From Gigantopelta aegis (Eukaryota; Mollusca; Gastropoda; Neomphalida; Peltospiridae), in NCBI RefSeq assembly GCF_016097555.1, contig NC_054712.1, forward strand, positions 38,866,573 through 38,930,572: a stretch of 64,000 nucleotides of DNA, written 5' to 3'. The stretch's first letter is position 1, and every line of letters starts with the position of its first letter. A program made the translations under genes and the position numbers. Under the pieces are notes generated by a model. The model was given only the letters and a program-made list of their open reading frames with translations, did not search any database and was not told the DNA's origin. Positions 56,407-64,000 of the stretch are shown here, in pieces.

Positions 56407-59400
56407 GTAAGACCACAGCACAATGTCTTTTTTCCCCTTCAGGACTCGGGGCTAGCTCTGCATGGCACTCGCCAAATTCGCCAATAACGAATTTTGAAAG
56501 CAGTTGGCGAATTTTATTTTAATTTGGCGAAATAATTTCATGTTTTAATTGACATTAAAAAAAAAAAAACTGTTGATTTCTGCAATTTTTAACGTTTAAT
56601 AAACAATTTTGCGAAATGTTTTGCTCACCCAGAGCTAGCCCTTTCAGGTACCTGTATGTGGGAACAGGATAGAATTCTGAAATACATGTATTTAACAAAT
56701 CCTTAGCATACATGTAGGCATCGGTAGCTGGGTTAGATGGGATGGGGTCATGGAGGGCATGGTCCTCCCCAACTCAGAAAGGCAAAATAATATCAGGTGG
56801 GTGTGTGCATGAATTTTAGTAGGAGGGGGCATAGACTATATGTTGAGCAAATTTTATAGGGGGTCAAGACATGCTCTTCCTGAAAATGTATTGAAAAAGT
56901 TGCTTGAGCAGGGAGGGGTGTTCATCTCCAAAAAATCCACCCTGCACAAGTGCCTGACTATTTACCCCCCCCACCACCCACCCAGAGGCCTGTTTAAAAA
57001 TGTTAAAACTGGTTAAACCATGATTTTGGTCATGGACACTTGTCATTCTCGAAATTAAAGCTATGTTTTTTTTAATATTATAATGGTAAATCTAAATGCT
57101 ATAGGGGCTAGATGTAGCTCAGTGGTAAAGCACTCGCTTGATGAGCGGTCGGTTTGGGATCGATCCCTGTTAGCGGGCCTATTGGGCTATTTCTCGTTCC
57201 AGCCAGTGTGCCACGACTGGTACATCAAAAACTGTGGTATGTACTAGTCTGTCTATGGGATGGTGCATATAAAAGATCCCTTGCTGCTAATCGAAAAGAG
57301 TAGCCCATGAAGTGGCGACAGCGGGTTTATTCTCCTTCAATATCTGTGGTCCTTAACCATATATCTGACAGGTCAGGTCATATGGCTTTACGTGCACATT
57401 CAGGGCAAGTTGTTGTAGCGCACGCTTATGTCTGATGCCATATAACCGTAAATATAATGTGTTGAGTGCGTCGTTAAATAAAACATTTCCTTCCTTCCTA
57501 AATGCTGTATTTATTTATTCTATTACTGAAATGTTTGTAGGCTGAAGATGTTCTTCACCATGAGAAACACAGTTGGTTACTCGTTCACATTCTGTACCAT
57601 GAACTACAAGAGATGCTTCTTGACTACGATATAAATAGTCAGGATGTTTCCGTGACAACAGAAGACAAGCAAGTAAGCACTTTTGATTAGATTTTCTGTT
57701 TGTGGTACACTGAAGATTATATTTTAAAACACTAATAAAAATAAAATGCAAAGGATTCACTTTTCCAACCTTATTTAACTGTAATAATTTCAATGTAATG
57801 CTCAGAAGAAAATCTTCTGAATTTAAATAGCTGAATTGTGGATTTTAGCGTTACTCAGGAACTGTTTCTATCTCTGTTCCTTGATGGAAAAGCACATTGT
57901 AACCTTGTTTTCACAATCAAGAACATTTTTTTTCTGGAATATTTGTTCAGTGTAATTTTCTTGTCAGAACACGTAACTCGGCAGATGTCGTTCCTACGGG
58001 CCCAATATGCTACGTCATATTGCAGCTTTTTTTTCCCCTCAAAATATATAGTGTTTTGGAAATGAACTCTTGATATATAGGCCTATGCATTTTTGCTTCT
58101 GGAGAAAGCTAATACCCCCCTCCTCCCAAAACCCCCAACAAAAACACCCCTACCAAGTAATGATAAACATAACCTATGTACTGGCAATGGCTTTTTTCAT
58201 TCGATAGACCATATGCTGCCTTTTAATTTAAAAGTGCTGGTGTGTCATTTGATAATCATTAAGCCACATTGTATTACTGTATAATATTATATCTTGGGTT
58301 AAGCTGATATAAATTCTATTTTCAGTTTAAAGATATTTTACAACATTGTCTGACCTATGCTGAGCTTGGCGACTACCTAGATTGCGACCCTGATATAACT
58401 TCCAAAACCACCTTGTTGGGTATTAGTCATGGTGATGTTCAGAGACTCAATCAGTATAAAGAGGTGAGATTCACTACAGGACTGGAGGTGTGACAGTTTG
58501 TAGGGTCAATCCCCACCTTCAGTTTTTTTTTGGTTTTTTCCTGTTCAAACCTCAGCAAGTGATATTCTAAAGCCACTGTGGTTGCTATCCATGTAAAAGT
58601 AGGCCTCTGCAAATTGTGAGAACGGTCATTTCGTTCACACATTGCTCGCACACATCTAATTTTGCGTAACCTTTTTTTTTGTTTGCGCAAAATTTCAAGC
58701 AACATTCACATGGATATAACGGGTCATGCAAAAATGAAATGGGTTACCTGCATTTATTTACGCAGATTTTCAATTATCAGAGGCCTGAATTTTTTTTTTT
58801 TTAAAGTATTTGCTGTTAACAACAGTGTAACCTATGTGGTAGCATAGCTGTGTAAACATTATGGTGCAGCATGTTTCTTTTCTTACTGATAAATGGGTCA
58901 TGCAGATTTTCAATTCTTAGAGGGCTGGTAAAAAGAAAAAGAGTCTTTGCTGTTAACAACAGTGTAACCTATGTGGTAGCATAGCTGTGTAAACATCATG
59001 ATGCAGCACGTTTCCTTTCTTACTTTCAACCGTCTTACACACAATGTACTTGTAACAAATCTAAAGTTTTTAATTGGAAAGTTCTTCAGGAATTGACCTA
59101 CATTGTATTAGTATTCCTTTAGTAAACTGGCCTCGGTGGCGTCGTGGTTAGGCCATCGGTCTACAGGCTGGTAGGTACTGGGTTTGGTACCCAGTCGAGG
59201 CATGGGATTTTTAATCCAGATACCGACTCCAAACCAGAGTGAGTGGACCGCAAGGCTCAATGGGTAGGTGTAAAACTACTTGCACCGACCAGTGATCCAT
59301 AACTGGTTCAACAAAGGCCATGGTTTGTGCTATCCTGCCTGTGGGAAGCGCAAATAAAAGATCCCTTGCTGCCTGTCGTAAAAGAGTAGCCTATGTGACG

Positions 59401-62400
59401 ACAGCGGGTTTCCTCTGAAAAACAGTGTCAGAATGACCATATGTTTGACGTCCAGTAGCCGATGATAAGATAAAAAATCAATGTGCTCTAGTGGCGTCGT
59501 TAAATAAAACAAACTTTACTTTTTTCCTTTGCTAAATTTAGGGAGGGGCGTAGCCCAGAGATAAAGCGTTCATTCACTTGATGTGCAATCCGTCCAGGAT
59601 CCCTGTTGGTGGGCCCATTGGGCTATTTCTCGTTCTAGCCAGTGCATTACGACTGGTATTTCAAAGGCTGTAGTATGTGCTATCCTGTCTGTAGGTTAGT
59701 GCATAGAAAAGATCCCTTGCTACTAATGAAAAAAATGTAGCAGGTTTCCTCTATAAGTCTAGATGTCAAAATTACTAAATGTTTGACATCCAATAGCCGA
59801 TGATTAATACATAAATGTACTCTAGTGGTGTTGTTAAACAAACAAACAAACTTTATCTTACAAATCGAAGGTTTTTAATTTGAAAGTTCTTGAGGCATAT
59901 AACCTACATGTACATTGTATTAGTATTCCTTTAGTAAATTACACCCCCCACCCCATTTTGTTTTCAGATTATGTTTTACTCTTATCCATTGTATGATTAT
60001 CATTTAATTTTTTTTTAATCTATAGCATTTACCCAGCATACAGCAAAAGTTGATTCCTGAAATTGAAAAACGACTGCGGAAGAAATGCGAACATCTTGTA
60101 CATCTTCAAGAACCAGACCACATGGGTATTCTCATTTATTCCTTTTATAACAGCAGATCTGATTGGCTGATCTGTCAGTGTTCAACCAAGGCTAAGTTTA
60201 CAGCACAGCTTACTGTAATATGTCTATAATATATTTTTTAAAAGATGACAGTGATTGAACTTATGTTATATTCCCCCTCCACCACGCCAAACACACTAAA
60301 AATAGAGCTATAATTGTTTGGGTTTTTTACATTGCATTTCGAGTTAATTGTCCCCATCATAGAATTGACTGAAATGTTTTTAGTGAAATTTGTAACTTCA
60401 GTTTATCACTTTATTAATCTATTGAAATGATTCTGTCGGCTTGCGTATAACAAAATAAAATGAAACATCTGTGATAAATAGAAGATAGTGTGTGTCTTGT
60501 GATATTATAACTTATCAGCACGAGTTGATTAAAGTATGAAATCTGAGGCTTGCCGATGATTTTTATACTTTTATCAGCAAGTGCTGATAAATTATGATAT
60601 CACAGGACCCGAGGGCAGTATTCTTCTTATCATCCATTATCATTCTTTTCATCTGCAACAATTGTAAACAATGTCAGTAATGTGGGTTGAATGTCACTAT
60701 ATTTGGCAGCGGTAGACTCGTTAACTAGCAGAACAACAGTGGTGTGACATCACTAATGATAGGTTTAGCAATGAAACATACCATACACAGTGACATAACA
60801 AAAGAAGTGATCTCTCCTAGGAGAATATCACAGGAGATATCGCAAATTATAGTGCCAGCGATATCTCCTACAAAAACCTTTAATGGATGATAAACTCATT
60901 TAATGTCAATTTAAGTAAATGGCAATAATACAGTTTTAAAAATAAATATTTTTTTATTTGTTGTGTTTTATAACTTTAGTACATATAGTAGGGTTTTCTG
61001 GATCGGTATTGGGCTTGCTGTATCATGTAGGTTTCTGTTACAGATCAAGTTTAACTTTCTTGCTGATTTATCCGATTTTTTTGTTTATAGTTATGGCTCT
61101 TGAACTTAGGAGATAAGAAAATTAGTGGGGCCCGGTAGGGGACATGTATTGCTTTAGCAGTACTCTCAGAATGATTGTTTTATATTATTATTAAAAAAAA
61201 CAAAAAAACTAACAGTTTATTGCCTTTGGTGTGGTAATTTGTACACATTTTATATGGTATGTGGATTTCTTCTGACTAGTCTAATATCGATTATATGGAT
61301 TTGATATTGGTGTAGCCAAAAAAGTTTAGTTTTTGGTGTTTTGCTTTAATTACAGATAGTGCCCAAATGACATTAGCGAAAGCTTCCCAGCTGCCCAGTC
61401 AGATTGAGAAAAGTAAACTGAGATTGGAGGAAAATAAGAGATTGTTAAAAGAAGACAAATGTCAAAGAGATCGACAGTTCTGGCTTTACTTTCAGGTACA
61501 CAGTATAAAATAATGGTGATGAGTTGACTGTGTTTGTAGTGTACAAATTTAAATAAACTATTCATATTTGTACTGACCCTTTAAAGCATAGTGATTTTTT
61601 AACCTTTTTATTACTGGATTAATTTTTGACATAAACGATGATAAAGGGATACAAGTTTATAACTTTTGCACATATATTTTCACTTTAAAAGTTTATAAAT
61701 ACATCAAATAATGTTAAAATGTTAAGTGTAAGTATTATTTACATTAGTTTTACTAATTTTTAATTTTAGAGCAGTTAATTTTTTTTTAATTAAGCAAAAA
61801 TTTATAAAAGTTGAGTTTATTTTCAGTCATTACTCCCCTACTGAAAGAAAGAAAGAAATGTTTTATTTAACGATGCCCTCAACACATTTTATTTATAGTT
61901 ATATGGCGTCAGACATATGCTTAAGGACCACACAGATATTGAAAGAGGAAACCAGTTGTCGCCACTTCATGCGCTACTCTTTTCGATTAGCAGCAAGGGA
62001 TCTTTTATATGCACCATCCCACAGACAAGGTAGTACATACCACAGCCCTTGATATACCAGTCGTGGTGCACTGGCTGGAACGAGAAATAGCCCAATGGGC
62101 CCACTGACGGGGATCAGTCCCACACTGACCGCGCATCGAGCGAGCGCTGTACCACTGGCCCTAGTCCCCTACCGGTCCATCGGAAGGGTGCTGTAGATTT
62201 CGTGTCCGTCCTTTTGTCAGTTTGTCTGTATCACATATATAATTTTATTGAGCTGAAATTTGTACACACACACACTTCTAATCTGATTATTTGGTGATAA
62301 AATCGATCCTTCTTGCTGTATCAAAGGCTGTGGTAGGTGCTGTCATTGTCTGGGAAAATGGATTATTTAAAAGATTTCTTTCTGCTAAATGCTAATAAGT

Positions 62401-62942
62401 AACCGGATTCTTCTCGCATGGTGCAGACCAAGTACAACTGGCCTGTGTACTGCATGTAGAGTGTTGCTAAAAACATTCCATTAAAAGCATCCAATCAGTA
62501 TTAAATTATACACTCTATCATGGTACGGATGGAATTGTGTGCAATATCCAGTGTATAATACAGCCCTCCATGGTAAGAGAGACAATGGTATGCAATGTCC
62601 AATCATTATAACACCCCTCCACTACGGTAGAGTTGAATGGTACATGTGTACAAACTCATTGTTTAGTATTTATCGGTACTTTTGTCGATGTATACATCAG
62701 TGATAGAAGTATCAATTATTTCATTCTTTATTCTTCCACTTCTCATCTTCCATAATGACTTTTCTCAACGAATGTTATTTAATTGTTTTTTTTTGTCTTT
62801 TTAACCCTTAGACTTTGGTGGACTCGCTGAAAATTTTGGTGGAGATAACAAAGAAATACTGTCTTCAAGGCCAGTCCGAGTTTGACACACACACCAGCAA
62901 CTGGCTGGTTACCAAGTGCGATGCCATGTGTCTGAAAGTCAA
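56270..62942 (+). CDS. HAUS4: HAUS4, augmin complex subunit 4 (partial)
   Basis: HAUS4 is a coiled-coil subunit of the eight-protein augmin complex. It recruits gamma-tubulin to spindle microtubules for branching nucleation in mitosis. Six exons join in phase: 56270-56406, 57541-57672, 58326-58463, 60026-60125, 61356-61495, 62812-62942. They give about 259 residues. The translation aligns stepwise with vertebrate HAUS4: LSLNLTGQDVHQHPKFVELL with the CNLSKEDLLQNPYFSKLL block, TTEDKQ with TSEDKK, LIPEIEKRLRKKCEHL with LQQEVEEQLKKKCFTL, and QSEFDTHTSNWLVTKCDAM with QSELDRINAQYLEVKCGAM. The long polar stretch in the last two exons is helical and coiled-coil in character. The first exon is uncertain and the C-terminal exons lie right of the window. 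The reading frame is intact. No other family fits this run of matches as well. Confidence 0.9.
56447..56643. mobile_element. MITE with agggctagctc ends (HAUS4 intron copy)
   Basis: Same ends and same cagttggcgaattttattt body as the 47143 copy. It begins 40 bp after the donor of the HAUS4 exon ending 56406. Confidence 0.8.
57105..57500 (+). mobile_element. SINE, family S1, with a 60-bp-array-like insert
   Basis: Full-length S1. At about 57370-57425 it carries aggtcatatggctttacgtg, cacattcagggcaagttgtt, gtagcgcacgc, an unmistakable relative of the 39987 array unit. Confidence 0.88.
57541..57672 (+). CDS. HAUS4: HAUS4 exon
   Basis: Forty-four codons including HSWLLVHILYHELQEMLLDY and VSVTTEDKQ; ttgtag acceptor, gtaagc donor, phase 0 both ends. 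Confidence 0.93.
58326..58463 (+). CDS. HAUS4: HAUS4 exon
   Basis: Forty-six codons, FKDILQHCLTYAELGDYLDC onward to LNQYKE; ttttcag acceptor, gtgaga donor. It aligns to the vertebrate FHETLEQRLLVTELMRLL segment. Confidence 0.92.
58811..59018. repeat. Spaced duplication (138-bp period)
   Basis: Gctgttaacaacagtgtaac to gtgtaaacat occurs at 58811 and 58949, with partial matches (tcatgcagattttcaatt) before each. HAUS4 intron. Confidence 0.8.
59127..59519 (+). mobile_element. SINE, family S2
   Basis: Ggcctcggtggcgtcgtggt head, box B-like ggtttggtaccca, tail gtggcgtcgttaaataaaac. HAUS4 intron. Confidence 0.92.
59541..59853 (+). mobile_element. SINE, family S1
   Basis: Aggggcgtagcccagagata head to gttgttaaacaaacaaac tail; 20 bp after the preceding SINE. 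Confidence 0.9.
60026..60125 (+). CDS. HAUS4: HAUS4 exon
   Basis: Encodes HLPSIQQKLIPEIEKRLRKK and CEHLVHLQEPDHM plus one base; ctatag acceptor, gtattc donor. Confidence 0.92.
60495..60610. repeat. Palindromic element in HAUS4 intron
   Basis: Arms tcttgtgatattataactta / tcagcac and their inverse ending gatatcacagga; likely a small foldback MITE. Confidence 0.5.
61020..61175 (-). repeat. Second copy of the 34410 repeat family
   Basis: The reverse complement reads actgctaaagcaatacatgtcccctac and later gatctgtaacag, as at 34425-34520 (quoted words split: actgctaaagcaatacat, gtcccctac). In a HAUS4 intron. Confidence 0.65.
61356..61495 (+). CDS. HAUS4: HAUS4 exon
   Basis: Encodes SAQMTLAKASQLPSQIEKSK and a charged helical run ending RQFWLYFQ; attacag acceptor, gtacac donor. 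Confidence 0.92.
61848..62170 (-). mobile_element. SINE, family S1, reverse
   Basis: Gaaatgttttatttaacgat tail to the head (reverse) ggggactagggccagtggta. HAUS4 intron. Confidence 0.9.
62318..62412 (+). mobile_element. SINE core fragment
   Basis: Tatcaaaggctgtggtaggt and aaaagatttctttctgctaa; diverged. Confidence 0.55.
62812..62942 (+). CDS. HAUS4: HAUS4 exon (last in window)
   Basis: Encodes TLVDSLKILVEITKKYCLQG, QSEFDTHTSNWLVTKCDAM, CLKVK. The donor gtatgt after 62942 leaves two bases; the next exon lies beyond 64000. Confidence 0.92.
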
Positions 62943-64000
62943 GTATGTCTTTGTTTTAGTAAATAACCTATTTTCAGATGTCACGCTAGATAATCTAATG
63001 TTTAGTTTTCTTCTTTTCTAATGAATGTTTTTTTAGGATATAAGAATTCTGCATAGTAAATGTTGCTATAAATGCTACTTTGTATGATGACCTGTCTAAA
63101 AAGACCAATTCAAATATAGCTATTCCATACATATTTTACCTCTATCCAGTATTGGTAAAACAAATTCTCAAAAAAAAAATTGGTATTGAAAAATCGAAGA
63201 GTAATAATAAAAAAAAATATTGAAAAAAAAAAAAAAAGGAAAGTATTAGTCAAGCAGTTACATTTTTCGTGAGTATTAATCTTTTAATTACTGTAGAATA
63301 CTTTATTTTCCAGGGATAAAATTTTCACGATTTAATGAAAATGAATCAATTCGCGAACATTTATTTTTCACGAATCCCCCAACCCCCATCAATAAAAAAA
63401 CGAAGTACAGATGTCAATAATTTTGTTTTAAAAACGGAACTTAGTTTTGCTGGTTGTTACGCTAATCTGTGCAACTAATCCTATATGTACACACGAGTGC
63501 TATACACATAAAACAATAGTTTTCCTGCTTTAACCAATCAAGACTTTATTGTTTACAAGTTAATAAGCTTACAGAAGGTGCTTACCGCGTGCAGTTTTTC
63601 TTAATCCTTATAATTGTTATAGCCCAGTCCGGATTTTTTCACTTCCACATTTTTAATATACTGTGATAATGCATGTTTACTTCCGTCGTTGAACACGTGT
63701 AGACTCTGTCCGATGAACTGATCGCTAGCACATGCGAAGGAAAACAGCATAACGTTAAACCTTTTTAGTGTTAGTATTGTTTTATTATCATGTATGTACT
63801 TATCATCGTGTTCTTGATTTAAAGTTTTAAACAGCTTTTGTGTTTTGTGGTTTGTTCTGTGACAGGAGGGAGCACCGCTTTGTTACTACTAGCCTCGTAC
63901 ATCGGAAACTAATGTGGTATAGTTGAACGAGACTACATATTTTTTTTTATTTTTTGTCGGCCTTTATTTTCGTGTGGAATATATTTTCACAAATTTCATT
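62943..64000. other. HAUS4 intron DNA to the window edge
   Basis: AT-rich with poly-A tracts near 63170-63240 and a ttcgcgaacatttattttt block near 63350. No further HAUS4 exon was found. Confidence 0.45.

Larger units (their letters stand above)
59056..59940. repeat. Long direct repeat flanking two SINEs
   Basis: 59056-59130 and 59861-59940 share acaaatct/cgaa, gtttttaattggaaagttct and gtattagtattcctttagta. Two SINEs sit between them. HAUS4 intron. Confidence 0.75.

Noticed and set aside
13590-59519. tRNA genes suggested by box A and box B
   Set aside because: These are SINE heads: no seven-base acceptor stem or anticodon arm could be built, and each joins a SINE core and tail.

Overview
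The window is nuclear DNA of an animal, most likely a mollusc (perhaps a gastropod). The evidence is three intron-rich animal genes with GT-AG introns, AT-rich intergenic DNA, and dense tRNA-headed SINEs and short inverted-repeat elements of a kind common in molluscs. The species call is inference. No bacterial, organellar or viral gene was seen. Exons were assembled by eye from remembered protein families and from splice-phase agreement across every junction.

Layout. (1) 117-12977, plus strand: the 3' ten coding exons of DGAT1 (diacylglycerol O-acyltransferase 1, MBOAT family); the 5' exons lie left of the window. (2) 12978-25500: DGAT1 3' flank and intergenic DNA with SINEs and MITEs and no supported gene. 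(3) 25967-53092, minus strand: complete UBA2/SAE2, the catalytic subunit of the SUMO E1 enzyme, in 18 coding exons (743 predicted residues). Its introns hold several large minisatellites, many SINEs and two Tc1-type transposons, one with an intact DD34E transposase. (4) 53093-53600: short divergent intergenic stretch that probably serves both UBA2 and the next gene. (5) 56270-62942, plus strand: six exons of HAUS4, a subunit of the augmin complex of the mitotic spindle; the 3' part lies right of the window and the first exon is only tentatively placed.

The three genes have unrelated jobs (triglyceride synthesis, SUMO activation, spindle microtubule branching), so no pathway cluster is implied. 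The most interesting features are structural. Several tandem duplications are anchored on splice junctions (DGAT1 exons at 1166, 2844 and 8019; UBA2 exons 8 and 9), including a ladder of degenerate copies of a DGAT1 acceptor and an in-frame alternative acceptor. At least three minisatellites (58, 60 and 87 bp units) have a unit that also occurs singly elsewhere in the window inside a dispersed element, so each array seems to have grown from a mobile element. The UBA2 C-terminal tail carries a 25-26 residue repeat, each copy with a VIEI SUMO-interacting-type motif. Nested insertions with clear target-site duplications give a readable insertion history.
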